Numbered from the stretch's first letter, positions 24,066 to 33,378 are shown. The stretch is DNA of 64,000 bases from Saprospiraceae bacterium (GCA_019638455.1 JAHBTU010000001.1:759501-823500), one strand, 5' to 3'. Notes: generated by a model from the letters alone, not told the origin. Made by a program: numbers and translations.

Positions 24066-27000
24066 CTATTGCTTCACCACTCGAACTGGCGCTGACACGG
24101 CGGTGTCGTTTGCGACGGTGACGAGAAAAACGCCGGCAGGCAGATTGCGCACCGAAAGGTGGACGGTGTTGATGCCTTTTCCCGAGAAAAAAGGTTGCTC
24201 CAATACGACACGTCCCACGATGTCGGTCAGCCGAACGACCGTGTCCTCCTCGTGTTGGGTGTTGAACTGAACGGTCAGCCCATCGCTCATAGGAGATGGG
24301 AAGGCGCTTGTGATGCCAAACACCTCCGAGCGCCGCGTCAGCAAGATGACTTGCGACATGGAGACGGTGCCATCAAAATCCATCGAGCGGAGGCGATAAT
24401 ATGCCTTGGCAGGAGGCAGGCGGTCTTCCAGAAAATAATGGAGCGGCTCGGTCGAGTTCGCCTGGCCGGGCTTCCGCCCCACCTCTACCCAAGTGCTTCC
24501 GTTGAGCGAACGCTCGACGATGTGCCACTGCACGTTTTGCTCTGTTAGGGTGATCCATTCGAGCAGGTTGTACGTGCTTTCCACCTTTCCGCCGAATGAT
24601 TTGAGTTGCAGCGGGAGCGCGAGGGCATCAAGCCTTGCGCCAAACTCGCCCAATGAATCTGTGCTAAATTCCAAGTAAAATGTTCCGACCATCGGCACGG
24701 GATTGACCCCGCCGATTAAATGGAACGCCCCTGCATTGTTCGTCATGAAACAGTCGGAAGTGTCTCCGTTGAAGCGGGTGACTTCGAGATCGCTCAGCGT
24801 GGCCGCGGGCGCGTTGGCGCTATCTTTCAACGCGGCAAATTCCGCGTCGGTGAAAAACAGGCGCAGTGTGACGTTGCCCGTGAATGATTGCGAGGAGGAA
24901 AAATTGTAATAGAGCGGCAGGTAGGGAAAGTTGGGGGACAAATATGGAATTTCGTCGTACTTCAAAGCGCGACAAAACACGGTATCCAAGTTGAGGCCGT
25001 GGGGGTTGATGGCCGCCACCAAGGGGCCAATGTCAAGGTCGTTGACCGTAGCATAGATGTTGTACCACTTTTCCTCATTTACGTCGGCGACAAAGAAATC
25101 AACGTCGCAGTTGGCCTCTTCCACCCGTTCCACTGTTTCGAGCACCGAGATGCAAAATGCGCCGCTATTGACACCCCAGCCGTCCACCTGAATGTAGTAG
25201 TAATCACCGTCCACCAAGCCCGTATAGGACACCACAGAGTTGAAGCCCAGATAGGTGTTGCCGTTGTCCTCATCGCTGACCAACAGCTCATAAGTGGAAT
25301 AGTCCAATGGGTCGCCGACGCGGTAGAGCGCCACCTGCGTGTCGTCGTTGGGCTGATGTGTGCCGAATGGGTCCGTGAAGATAGTGACAGTGCCAGAAGG
25401 TGGCGCTTGGAACTTGAACCACACCGTTTCGTCCGCAGCATCGAGCCAGCGACCGACCAAGCCATCCGAATCATCTGCGTCGGGGTTAGGTTCGTTGGGG
25501 TCAATTGTAGCGCCGATGTTGGAGTACACATTGCTGAGGCAGGGCGAGCCAACGATAATTTCGATGGCATCTTCTGGCTGGTCATTTGGCACACCACAAT
25601 CCGTGATTCTGAAAGTTTGCGATACGTTGGTGGTCACTTGTGGGTCGGCAAGTATGTAGTAAAGCGTTCCAGCGGTCAATGTGGCATCGGGTATGGGGGG
25701 AAAAGGCGAGCTGCCCGGCACGTTAAAATCGCCTATGCATTGCCAGTCGTCCCCGTTGCAGTCATCGCTTGCTATTTTGTAGAAATAATTGACAAAACCG
25801 CCGGAGGCGTTTGTTACCTCAAAAGAGTAGGAGCGAGTGTGCGGAGCCACAAATCGGAACACGCGCTCCTTGCCGGGAGAGTTGGAGCCACATTCGTTGG
25901 AATTCCAGATGCCCGTTTTTGCGGCGCTAAACATAGCGGGTGAAGCACACTGTATCTCTATGCCATTGCAGTTGACGGGGATGATGAACACTAAGGTGTC
26001 CCAATCACTGCTAAAATTGTTGATGCAATTGCTGCGAATGGCAAATTGGTAGGCAGTGCCTGCTTCCAAACTGTTGAAATTGACCGAGCTGCCCACATAT
26101 CCCATGGCCGATTGTATCACGGACGATGAGCCGACGTAGGGAAGTTCCACCAACTCCCAATCGTAGTCGGCGGCACCAAAAACCTCTTGCCACGACATAT
26201 CCGCTCCCGTGAATGTGATATTGGTCACTTCAAGCCCAAGCACGGGGTAGCAGGTGTCAGGTTCTAAGGCTGCGCAGCTTAGAATTGCTATCCATCCGTT
26301 GCCCTCATCGGTTTCGTCAGAGGTGAAATAAAACGTTAGGCAACCAGAGGCTGAGGTGGCTGTAAAAGGCCCCGGAACCGGGTCGTCATATACTCCAGTT
26401 AATGCTGCCAATAGTGGCGACAAGGTATCGTTGCCATTGTAAATACGCAAGGTGTCTCCACTGCCGATTGTGATGGGGGTAAAAAAAGAAATGGTCAACG
26501 CATTGTCTGGAATATCCGGGCAAAGTGTCTTTAAAACACTCGTGTCTGCGCTATATGGAAATGCAAATCCACCGGGGTCTGCGAAAATATCGTTGCAGCT
26601 AGGGTCGGTTGTGAAGTTAAGTGGGCCAGTCCATCTGCTCACCCCGTCGCCACAGTCGGAGCGCACCCAAAGTGCGTATGTGGTGATGCCATTCAGTCCG
26701 GTGATGGTAGCGTTTGGCGTGGTAGTGGAGCCGCCGCCGAGCGCACTACCCGCGCTGCCGGGGACGTAACCTTCCAGGCCGTAGGTGTAGTCGTATCCAG
26801 CCGGGTCGCCGCCCGCCGGGGCAGTCCAGTTCGCAGTGGCTGTTGTGGAGGTCACGTTATTCAATGTAAGCGCTGTGGGTGGGTAGCAGAAGGTGAGATG
26901 GAGGACGGGGCGGCTGGTCGGGGTGCCATCTTCATTGTTTGCCGTTGTTGAACAAATGCTCGAATTGTTGTTTTGCGCTCTCGTACGCGAGCCATTGAAC

Positions 27001-27560
27001 GCCAATCCCGTAGTCCATTGCACGGATGCATTGTTGGATGCAAAAGGTCCCGGGTTAGGTGGATAGTGACAGATTTCCACGACCAAATTGGCGTTGGATG
27101 CTCCGTTCCAGTAAAAAGGAGCCGAAAGCGCAAACTCATTCAGCCCAAGTGTTGGCGTATAATCAACAGGCCCGTAAAGTATTTCTGCGCCATCTTGCCA
27201 AGTGCCTGAAATGAGCGAGACGGAACTGGTCAACAGCAATTTGATGGTGTAATTGTCATGCAAGCCTGCGTCGTTGAGGCTTTCCACAAAAAAGCCCAAT
27301 TTGATGATGTTGCCCTCCGACACGCCTGCATCCACCAACTCTGAGGCGCGATAAAGGTACTGTGCTCGGGTACTCGAACGGTCGTCGCCAAACGGCGTGG
27401 GGTAACTCATGTTCGTGTTGCTTCCGTTGTTTGCCCCGATGATAAACGACTGCGCTCGAAGGGCAAAGGGGCAAAGCGCGATAATCAAGGGTAGAAAGAA
27501 AAGGCTTGCGTGGTTGCGAGAAGTCAATAGACGTGTAATCAGTTGTAAGGTCTGTTTCAT
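24066..27560 (-). CDS. Large secreted multidomain protein with T9SS type A sorting domain
   Basis: A 1164-aa exported protein. The signal peptide (MKQTLQLITRLL...CPFALRAQ) precedes an N-terminal beta domain. A fibronectin type III domain follows (ALTLNNVTSTTATANWTAP ... YALWVRSDCGDG), then a CUB-like domain (about 330-440, IGSGDTLRIYNGNDT), a second Fn3-like part (MSWQEVFGAADYDWELV) and several pre-peptidase-like beta modules (TYYILADPQ, DETVWFKFQAP, YYIQVDGWG). A linker with YRLRSMDFDGT leads to the terminal TSAFPSPMSDGLTVQFN ... GKGINTVHLSVRNLPAGVFLV, a type A sorting domain. The ATG at 27560 starts the signal peptide; the frame is open to 27776. No catalytic domain was found, so it is probably a surface adhesin or binding protein. 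Confidence 0.88.
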   Translation of the reverse strand: MKQTLQLITRLLTSRNHASLFFLPLIIALCPFALRAQSFIIGANNGSNTNMSYPTPFGDDRSSTRAQYLYRASELVDAGVSEGNIIKLGFFVESLNDAGLHDNYTIKLLLTSSVSLISGTWQDGAEILYGPVDYTPTLGLNEFALSAPFYWNGASNANLVVEICHYPPNPGPFASNNASVQWTTGLAFNGSRTRAQNNNSSICSTTANNEDGTPTSRPVLHLTFCYPPTALTLNNVTSTTATANWTAPAGGDPAGYDYTYGLEGYVPGSAGSALGGGSTTTPNATITGLNGITTYALWVRSDCGDGVSRWTGPLNFTTDPSCNDIFADPGGFAFPYSADTSVLKTLCPDIPDNALTISFFTPITIGSGDTLRIYNGNDTLSPLLAALTGVYDDPVPGPFTATSASGCLTFYFTSDETDEGNGWIAILSCAALEPDTCYPVLGLEVTNITFTGADMSWQEVFGAADYDWELVELPYVGSSSVIQSAMGYVGSSVNFNSLEAGTAYQFAIRSNCINNFSSDWDTLVFIIPVNCNGIEIQCASPAMFSAAKTGIWNSNECGSNSPGKERVFRFVAPHTRSYSFEVTNASGGFVNYFYKIASDDCNGDDWQCIGDFNVPGSSPFPPIPDATLTAGTLYYILADPQVTTNVSQTFRITDCGVPNDQPEDAIEIIVGSPCLSNVYSNIGATIDPNEPNPDADDSDGLVGRWLDAADETVWFKFQAPPSGTVTIFTDPFGTHQPNDDTQVALYRVGDPLDYSTYELLVSDEDNGNTYLGFNSVVSYTGLVDGDYYYIQVDGWGVNSGAFCISVLETVERVEEANCDVDFFVADVNEEKWYNIYATVNDLDIGPLVAAINPHGLNLDTVFCRALKYDEIPYLSPNFPYLPLYYNFSSSQSFTGNVTLRLFFTDAEFAALKDSANAPAATLSDLEVTRFNGDTSDCFMTNNAGAFHLIGGVNPVPMVGTFYLEFSTDSLGEFGARLDALALPLQLKSFGGKVESTYNLLEWITLTEQNVQWHIVERSLNGSTWVEVGRKPGQANSTEPLHYFLEDRLPPAKAYYRLRSMDFDGTVSMSQVILLTRRSEVFGITSAFPSPMSDGLTVQFNTQHEEDTVVRLTDIVGRVVLEQPFFSGKGINTVHLSVRNLPAGVFLVTVANDTAVSAPVRVVKQ

Positions 27561-27838
27561 GTTCACGGAGGAATTGGATGATAAAAGCAGTGGTTTTTGA
27601 GCCAGACGAAGGCACGGATGCGAAACACCCCTGTCGGTTCGGCATTGATTGTCAAATGATAAGAAGGAAGAATTGTCGTCCGGATTGAAAAAAGGCGGGT
27701 AAAAATAGGTGAATAGCGATATTACTTTTTTTGGAAAATAAAATTTGTCGCCTTTCCTCCAGAAGCCCGTAGTCATGTTTGCGTGGTTTTATCGCCATAT
27801 TTGCCCCTCGATTTTATCTCATCTTTCCAGTCCTCAAG

Positions 27839-28795
27839 ATGTTGCATCACTTTTTTTTGCTTGCGTTGGGCATCGTGTTGGTCAATTATGGCGCGAAGTA
27901 CTTGGTAAGCGGTGCGTCCTCTGTGGCCAAGCGGTTCAAGGTTTCCGACTTGGCTATTGGCCTCACCATCGTGGCCTTTGGCACTTCTGCTCCCGAGTTG
28001 GTCGTGTCTGTTGTTGCGGCGAAATCCGGCCAAGCGGATGTGGCCATTGGGAACGTGGTGGGTAGCAACTTGGTCAACATCTGCCTCATCTTGGGGTTTT
28101 CGGCCATTTTAGCGCCACTACGCATTCATTCTAGCACGGTTTGGAAGGAAATCCCGTTCAGCCTCATGGGCATCATTGTCGCGTTTTTGGTGGCCAACGA
28201 CATACTGATTGACAACGACGCACCCTCCGTCATTTCGCGCAGCGATGGTTTGGTCTTGCTCTGTTTCTTGTTCATCTACCTGTATTATATGTTCGAGATG
28301 GCCTTAGAAAACCCCGTGGTGGACAATTCCGATTCGCCTCAGGTGGCAGTGTGGCTGTCAGTGGCGATGGTGGGGGGTGGTGTGGTCGCCTTGGCTATAG
28401 GCGGGGATGTGTTTGTGGAATCGGCGGTCGAAATCGCGCGCTGGTTGGGGGTGAGTGAGGCGGTCATTGGCCTCACGTTGGTTTCCATCGGAACCTCTGT
28501 TCCCGAATTGGCTACCTCTATCGTGGCTGCCCGAAGGGGCAACGCGGACCTCGTGGTGGGCAACGTGGTAGGCTCCAACATTTTTAATGTGTTCATGATT
28601 TTGGGCTTGAGTGCTGCGATTGCCCCTTTGCCGCTCGCTGGCATCACCGCCACAGACTTCGGCACTTGTGTTTTTGCCACCGTCCTGCTTTTTGTTTTTT
28701 GTCTGAAAAAGCCTCGGGTGATTTTCCGGTGGAAAGGAATCGTGTTTCTGCTTATCTACGCTACCTATATTTCTTATTTGCTCGCCAATTTGTAG
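27839..28795 (+). CDS. Calcium/sodium antiporter (CaCA family, YrbG-like)
   Basis: A 318-aa inner-membrane cation exchanger with about ten transmembrane helices. The two inverted alpha repeats are plain: GTSAPELVVSVVAA ... GNVVGSNLVNICLILG in the first half and GTSVPELATSIVAA ... GNVVGSNIFNVFMILG in the second, supplying the paired Glu ion ligands. The length matches YrbG-type K+-dependent Na+/Ca2+ exchangers. The ATG at 27839 was chosen over a TTG 60 bases upstream because it gives the normal short N-terminus. It is divergent from the large T9SS gene and followed by the dehydrogenase gene at 28890 on the same strand. Confidence 0.93.
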   Translation: MLHHFFLLALGIVLVNYGAKYLVSGASSVAKRFKVSDLAIGLTIVAFGTSAPELVVSVVAAKSGQADVAIGNVVGSNLVNICLILGFSAILAPLRIHSSTVWKEIPFSLMGIIVAFLVANDILIDNDAPSVISRSDGLVLLCFLFIYLYYMFEMALENPVVDNSDSPQVAVWLSVAMVGGGVVALAIGGDVFVESAVEIARWLGVSEAVIGLTLVSIGTSVPELATSIVAARRGNADLVVGNVVGSNIFNVFMILGLSAAIAPLPLAGITATDFGTCVFATVLLFVFCLKKPRVIFRWKGIVFLLIYATYISYLLANL

Positions 28796-28889
28796 CTTGC
28801 GGTAGGGTAAGCAAGATGCTCATGCAACTTGTACCTGTGCGTTTTGGCAAAATAGGAGATATTTGGCGCTGCACAAACCATGCGAACTT

Positions 28890-29900
28890 ATGATGCACCG
28901 CTACATACTCCGAGCCGGAAGTCTAGCCAATATGAAACTGCGCGAATTCACCCTGCCAGCTCCTGCTCCCGGCGAGGTGCGCGTGGCTGTCCGTGCCGTC
29001 GGTTTGAATTTTGCCGATATTTACGCGATTTGGGGGCTGTATGGCGCCACTCCTAAGGGCGAGTTCACGCCCGGGCTTGAATACGCAGGCATCGTGGAAG
29101 CAGTTGGTCCCGGCGTGAATCACCTAAGCCCCGGCGACCGGGTGATGGGTGTGACGCGCTTTGGGGGCTACACCTCACATCTCAACATTGACGCTCGCTA
29201 TGTCATCCCCCTGCCTGTGGATTGGGATTTCAAAACGGGCGCTGCCTATCTTGTGCAAACCTTGACGGCTTATTACGGCCTGAAAACGCTCGGCGCATTG
29301 GAGCGTGGGCAGAACGTGCTGCTTCACAGCGTGGCGGGTGGCGTGGGTTTGCAGGCGCTCAAAATCGCCAAAGCGCACGATTGTTTTGTCGTCGGCACGG
29401 TGGGAAGCATGGCCAAAGTGGATTTTGCCCAAAAAGAGGGCTGCGATATGGTTATCGTGCGTGCCGCGGATTTTGAAAAACAACTGAAGGACGCGCTCGG
29501 CAGCCGCCCGCTGAATCTCGTAATTGACACGGTAGGCGGGCGATATTTTTCCATCCCGTTCAAATTGCTCGCCCCGATGGGAAGACTCATTGTGGTCGGT
29601 TCGTCGCGCTACACCAGCGTGGGCAATCGTCCCAACCTCTTTCGGCTGCTCTACTACTTTCTCACGCGCCCCAAAATTGACCCGCAGCAATTGCCGGAAA
29701 CGAATAAGGGTGTTTTGGGCTTCAACTTGATATGGCTCTACGAACGGGCGGAGTTGATGCACCAACTTTTGGGAGAAATCAATGAGTTGAGGCTTGCACC
29801 GCCCCACGTTGGTCATGTCTTGCCTTTTGAACAGATGCATGAGGCTATCAAGTTGTTTCAAAGTGGAAAAACAAGGGGCAAGGTAGTGTTGGAATTGTGA
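28890..29900 (+). CDS. Medium-chain dehydrogenase/quinone oxidoreductase family protein
   Basis: A 336-aa NAD(P)H-dependent oxidoreductase of the MDR superfamily. The N-terminal GroES-like domain has VRAVGLNFADIYAIWG, PGLEYAGIVEAVGPGV and PGDRVMGVTRFGGYT. The Rossmann part has VLLHSVAGGVGLQALKIAK and VIDTVGGRYF. The GHE zinc site of alcohol dehydrogenases is absent, as in quinone oxidoreductase and VAT-1-like members. Two adjacent ATGs (28890, 28893) are possible starts. The C-terminus ends with GKTRGKVVLEL, typical of the family. Substrate unknown. Confidence 0.88.
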   Translation: MMHRYILRAGSLANMKLREFTLPAPAPGEVRVAVRAVGLNFADIYAIWGLYGATPKGEFTPGLEYAGIVEAVGPGVNHLSPGDRVMGVTRFGGYTSHLNIDARYVIPLPVDWDFKTGAAYLVQTLTAYYGLKTLGALERGQNVLLHSVAGGVGLQALKIAKAHDCFVVGTVGSMAKVDFAQKEGCDMVIVRAADFEKQLKDALGSRPLNLVIDTVGGRYFSIPFKLLAPMGRLIVVGSSRYTSVGNRPNLFRLLYYFLTRPKIDPQQLPETNKGVLGFNLIWLYERAELMHQLLGEINELRLAPPHVGHVLPFEQMHEAIKLFQSGKTRGKVVLEL

Positions 29901-29952
29901 ATAATTTTTGATAAAAACCGCCTAATCTCCCTTCCCTTTCCATCTTTGCGCC

Positions 29953-30180
29953 ATGAAAAATATGAATACATCCGACCCTGACCTCAAGCATACCCAAGTC
30001 GTCGAAATCCTACAGCAAATCGAACGCCTCAACATTATGATTGCGGAACACAGCAAGGCGGATGCTGACGATGCGCTCATAGTGGAGCAGTACGAGGTGT
30101 TGCGGGCCGATTTCCTGAACGATTTGGATGCCGTGTTGTCTGACTACGGGATTGAGGCCAATCTCAAAATCAAGGCTTAA
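29953..30180 (+). CDS. Small hypothetical protein (75 aa)
   Basis: A short acidic, helix-forming protein (VVEILQQIERLNIMIAEHS ... VEQYEVLRADFLNDLDAVLSDYG) with heptad-like hydrophobics, probably a small coiled coil. An upstream CATCTTTG eleven bases before the ATG resembles a Bacteroidota -7 element. It lies between the dehydrogenase and the phosphopantetheinyl transferase genes, 30 bases before the latter on the same strand. No family recognised; the gene-like codon use and spacing make it likely real. Confidence 0.65.
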   Translation: MKNMNTSDPDLKHTQVVEILQQIERLNIMIAEHSKADADDALIVEQYEVLRADFLNDLDAVLSDYGIEANLKIKA

Positions 30181-30210
30181 TCCACCCTTTTTACTCATTC
30201 GCGTCTCAAT

Positions 30211-30954
30211 ATGCCCCTGCTCCTCACCCGGCATCCCGCTCCCGACACCATGTTCGGCATCTGGCAAGCAGCCGAGGAAGAGGCTTTTTTTCGGCAGGAA
30301 TTGCCGTTGTCGCCAGAAGAGGAGGCCGAAATAGCCCGCCTCAAACACGACTTGCGCCGTCACGAATGGCTCGCCGGGCGGTGGCTCCTCCACAAACTCA
30401 CTGGCGCCCCCCAGCGCCTGCCGCTTGCCAAAGACGCATTTTCAAAACCTTTTTTTCCTGAAAATCAGCAACTTGCCTGCTCTCTTAGCCACTCGCACGG
30501 CATTGTCGGCGCATTGATATTGGACGAGCAGCAAACAACCAGCAACCAGCAACCAACAACCAACAACCAACAACGAATCACCTGTGGTTGCGACATCCAA
30601 GTACTGGTGAGCAAAATGCCGCGATTGGCCTCGAAGTTTTTGAGCGAGGAGGAAGAAAAATTTATCCGGCAACACTCAGCAACTGCTCAGTTTGACCTAC
30701 TGCACGTTTTCTGGACGGCCAAGGAAAGTCTTTACAAAGCGTATGGCTTGAAGGCACTCGACTTTCGCGCTCATTTGCGTGTGGAGCCGTTTGTGTGGAA
30801 AGAGCAGCGTGGCCGCTCAATAGGGTGTGTTGAAAAAGAGGGGGTTCGGCAGTCATACGACCTTCAGTTTGAAAAGATAGCCCTGCCAAACGAGGATGAG
30901 TTGGTCTGGACGGTATGTTTGCCCCTTAATGTCTCCTCATCGCCCGGGCTTTGA
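30211..30954 (+). CDS. 4'-phosphopantetheinyl transferase superfamily protein
   Basis: Transfers the phosphopantetheine arm from CoA to a carrier protein. The 247-aa product has the N-terminal substrate helix (RRHEWLAGRWLLHKL), CSLSHSHGIVGALI, the Mg-binding GCDIQ (126-130) and FWTAKESLYKAYG (168-180); together these are the Sfp-like signature. Residues 106-123 form a Gln/Asn/Thr-only stretch encoded by a CAACCA-type simple repeat (30526-30579), inserted just before the metal motif. The family usually has only a short loop there. No polyketide or NRPS gene is nearby, so the target carrier protein is unknown. The end overlaps the convergent DinB-like gene by 29 bases. Confidence 0.88.
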   Translation: MPLLLTRHPAPDTMFGIWQAAEEEAFFRQELPLSPEEEAEIARLKHDLRRHEWLAGRWLLHKLTGAPQRLPLAKDAFSKPFFPENQQLACSLSHSHGIVGALILDEQQTTSNQQPTTNNQQRITCGCDIQVLVSKMPRLASKFLSEEEEKFIRQHSATAQFDLLHVFWTAKESLYKAYGLKALDFRAHLRVEPFVWKEQRGRSIGCVEKEGVRQSYDLQFEKIALPNEDELVWTVCLPLNVSSSPGL

Positions 30955-31429
30955 TGGTGGAAGGCGAAACACCCATGTCCCGAGCGGTCTGCACACGAGG
31001 AAAATGGCACAGCAGCCCAATCTTGATAATAGCCAAATGGTGAATGGCATGGTCATAAACAAACATCAGTTCACGACCCACAGTGCTCGAATAGGAAGGG
31101 CGCTCCTGCCCGCCAAATTCTGCGCGGACGCCGATGGGTTTGGCGGTGTCCAATTCGAGCAAAACGTCGGCAAAGGCCTCAAAGGCCGCCGCTGCGATGC
31201 CCGGATTGTCCTCGTAGAGCAAATTTCGCTCGCGGGCAGCGTAATCCACCATGCCCGCTGAAATGCCTTTTTCGAGGCATTGAAAAAATTCAAGTATGTG
31301 GCGAAAGTGCTGTCCTAATGTATTGCCCTCAAATTCGGGCAGTTGGCGACGATATTCGTGAGGCTCCAACTGTTCAAGGACATGGTTGATTTGTTGGACG
31401 ACGGCCAAGATGGCGCTGTTGACTTGCAT
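30926..31429 (-). CDS. DinB/YfiT-like putative metalloenzyme
   Basis: A 167-aa four-helix-bundle protein. LGQHFRHILEFFQCL (about 38-52) and VYDHAIHHLAIIKIGL (about 124-139) carry three or more histidines at the positions used by DinB-like proteins for a divalent metal. Members of this superfamily include thiol-dependent transferases and stress proteins. The ATG at 31429 was chosen; the frame extends to a TTG at 31459. A C-terminal ARDMGVSPSTIKARAMRR segment looks like a short helix-turn-helix-like tail, which is unusual. It converges with the phosphopantetheinyl transferase gene. Confidence 0.8.
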   Translation of the reverse strand: MQVNSAILAVVQQINHVLEQLEPHEYRRQLPEFEGNTLGQHFRHILEFFQCLEKGISAGMVDYAARERNLLYEDNPGIAAAAFEAFADVLLELDTAKPIGVRAEFGGQERPSYSSTVGRELMFVYDHAIHHLAIIKIGLLCHFPRVQTARDMGVSPSTIKARAMRRH

Positions 31430-31566
31430 GGAGGCGTTGCGCGGGATAGGTGTTGGCAAAATGTTTTCGGTGCTTAAACAAGGCTATTGCGGCTGTAAAA
31501 ATAGATACGATTTTTTGCTTTCAATGGATTCGCCTGATTTTTGTCCGTCTTGCGACTTCTGAATTG

Positions 31567-31661
31567 GATTCTTTGATTTCCACACACCATGTTACCACGG
31601 CTCGGAAGGAGGCCATAACCTGCTCTTCCGTGATTCTTTGATTTCCACACACCATGTTACC
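31567..31661 (+). repeat. 30-bp direct repeat duplicating the methyltransferase start region
   Basis: The same 30 bases, starting GATTCTTTGATTTCC and ending CCATGTTACC, occur at 31567-31596 and 31632-31661, 65 bases apart. The second copy contains the start codon of the RsmF-type gene. The first copy's ATG (31589) opens a nine-codon frame that ends at 31618, so it could act as a short upstream reading frame. Confidence 0.85.
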
Positions 31662-33030
31662 CGCTCCATTCCTACAAACGATGCGAGAACTCCTTGGCAA
31701 TGAGGGGTTCGATAGATTTGTCGAGGCCATGCGGCAACAGGCTCCCGTGAGCATTCGACTGAACCCCTTCAAGCAACCGAAAAGCGATATTGGAGATGGG
31801 TGGGGTAGGGGAACCGCTAAGGTGCCTTGGCATCCGGGGAGCCTTTATCTGCATGAGCGCCCTGTTTTCACACTCGACCCGTCTTTCCACGCGGGGACAT
31901 ATTATGTGCAGGAAGCGTCGTCCATGTTTTTGCATGAGGCGCTGCGGCAAACCGTAGATTTTTCCGAACCCTTGAAGCTCTTGGACTTGTGCGCAGCCCC
32001 CGGTGGGAAAAGCACCCTTCTGGCGGATTTGGTTTCACCCGAGAGTTTGTTGGTCGCCAACGAGGCCATTCGCCCCCGCGTGGCTGCCTTGCGAGAAAAT
32101 CTGGAAAAATGGGGCGCTTGGAACATCGCCGTCACCCATGCCGACGCGGGGGAGTATGCGGCGTTGGAAGATTGGTTTGATGTGGTTGTGACCGATGCGC
32201 CGTGTAGCGGTGAGGGCTTGTTTCGCAAGGACCCCGACTCGGTACGCGAGTGGTCGCCTGCCCATGTTGAGATGTGCTCGGTTCGGCAGCGCCACATTCT
32301 GGCGGCAGCAGTAGCCACCCTTAGGCCGGGTGGGGTGTTGGCGTATAGCACCTGCACCTTCAATACCACAGAAAACGAAGACAACGTGGATTGGCTCTTG
32401 AAAACGTTCCCCCTCGAAAGGCTTTCTTTGGAAATCCCATCCGATTGGGGCATCACTGCCAGCGCCAACGGCTATCGCTTTTTCCCACACAAGCTGAGAG
32501 GTGAAGGTTTTTTTATCGCCATATTGAGGAAAAAAGATGGGATAGGACAAAAACACCGCACGGCAGCGGCTTTCAAAAACATCAATCCTTTGGCGAAAGG
32601 GATTGTCCCTGAAATAAGCAGATGGCTACATCCCGACACGGAGGCAAAGTACTTTCAAACACCTTCTGGCGAGATGCTGGCTTTGCCCGCTCGATTGGAA
32701 AGCGACTACCGCGTGCTGGACAAATTTTTGAAAATCAAGTGGTTCGGCACTATGGTCGGCGAATTGAAGGGAAAAGATTTTGTGCCATCTCACGCTTTGG
32801 CACTGAGTCGGCAGGTAGCCACCAATTTGCCTGCGCTCGATTTGGAGCGAGAACAGGCCCTGCGTTTTTTGAAAAAAGAGACGTTTGAGTTGCCGCTTGA
32901 TACATTGCGTGGTTGGGCACTTGCTCGATATGAAGGGCTGAACCTCGGTTGGGTGAAGGTATTGCCGGGTCGAATGAACAACTATCTGCCGCCTGAGCGC
33001 AGGATTCGGATGAGCTTGGAGGCGCAATGA
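31654..33030 (+). CDS. RsmF-type tRNA/rRNA cytosine-C5 methyltransferase
   Basis: A 458-aa NOL1/NOP2/Sun family enzyme that methylates C5 of a cytosine in RNA using S-adenosylmethionine. Motif I is LDLCAAPGGKST (110-121). The catalytic cysteines are in TDAPCSGEG (C184) and AYSTCTFNTTEN (C234). The C-terminal part (about 310-458, including YRVLDKFLKIKWFGTMVG and LPPERRIRM) resembles the PUA-like RNA-binding domain of RsmF. The ATG at 31654 lies in the second copy of a 30-bp direct repeat. The exact RNA position modified cannot be told. Confidence 0.92.
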   Translation: MLPAPFLQTMRELLGNEGFDRFVEAMRQQAPVSIRLNPFKQPKSDIGDGWGRGTAKVPWHPGSLYLHERPVFTLDPSFHAGTYYVQEASSMFLHEALRQTVDFSEPLKLLDLCAAPGGKSTLLADLVSPESLLVANEAIRPRVAALRENLEKWGAWNIAVTHADAGEYAALEDWFDVVVTDAPCSGEGLFRKDPDSVREWSPAHVEMCSVRQRHILAAAVATLRPGGVLAYSTCTFNTTENEDNVDWLLKTFPLERLSLEIPSDWGITASANGYRFFPHKLRGEGFFIAILRKKDGIGQKHRTAAAFKNINPLAKGIVPEISRWLHPDTEAKYFQTPSGEMLALPARLESDYRVLDKFLKIKWFGTMVGELKGKDFVPSHALALSRQVATNLPALDLEREQALRFLKKETFELPLDTLRGWALARYEGLNLGWVKVLPGRMNNYLPPERRIRMSLEAQ

Positions 33031-33077
33031 AAAGGCATTTCTTGACTTCGGTCGGGGGATTAAGCATCTCTGCTCAT

Positions 33078-33155
33078 CACATCCGTCTTCTTTGCAAAAA
33101 CATCACATCTGCCACGTCTTGAAGATGCGATGTTTTTGCAAAGAAGACGGATGTG
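33078..33155. repeat. 27-bp perfect inverted repeat
   Basis: Arms 33078-33104 and 33129-33155 are perfectly complementary (the left arm begins CACATCCGTCTTC). After one mismatch a further five pairs (CATCT/AGATG) extend the stem to about 33 positions around a 12-base loop. This is much longer than an ordinary terminator. Confidence 0.85.
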
Positions 33156-33253
33156 GTTAGTGGGTATTCCTGACCGCTCGTTGAAACGAACGGTTTCAAG
33201 ATGATAGATGTGTGTTGTGTTTGTCCACGTGAAGTCACGAAGAGCCAATGAAA

Positions 33254-33292
33254 AACCCCGTTTCCGCAGCTGTTTGCTGCAAAAACGGGGTT
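33254..33292 (-). terminator. Terminator of clpC
   Basis: AACCCCGTTT and AAACGGGGTT pair, with an inner GCAGC/GCTGC helix. On the minus strand the stem is followed by TTTTTC, giving a factor-independent terminator about 92 bases after the clpC stop codon. On the plus strand no T tract follows. Confidence 0.75.
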
Positions 33293-33327
33293 GGGCGCTT
33301 CATCAAACAAGACTTGCTATATGCCTT

Positions 33328-33378
33328 GCACCGCTCAATTTTGGGCATGGCCAAGCGCAATCTGCTCAAAATCAAGGT
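33328..33378 (+). repeat. Dispersed intergenic repeat, internally deleted copy
   Basis: Keeps GCACCGCTCAATTTTGGGCATGG and, after the AATCTGCTCAAAATCA block, passes directly to AAGGT. About 45 bases of the full unit are missing. Confidence 0.65.

Noticed and set aside
24888..25943. Plus-strand open frame of 351 codons
   Set aside because: Antisense to the large T9SS cargo gene; composition is that of a shadow frame.
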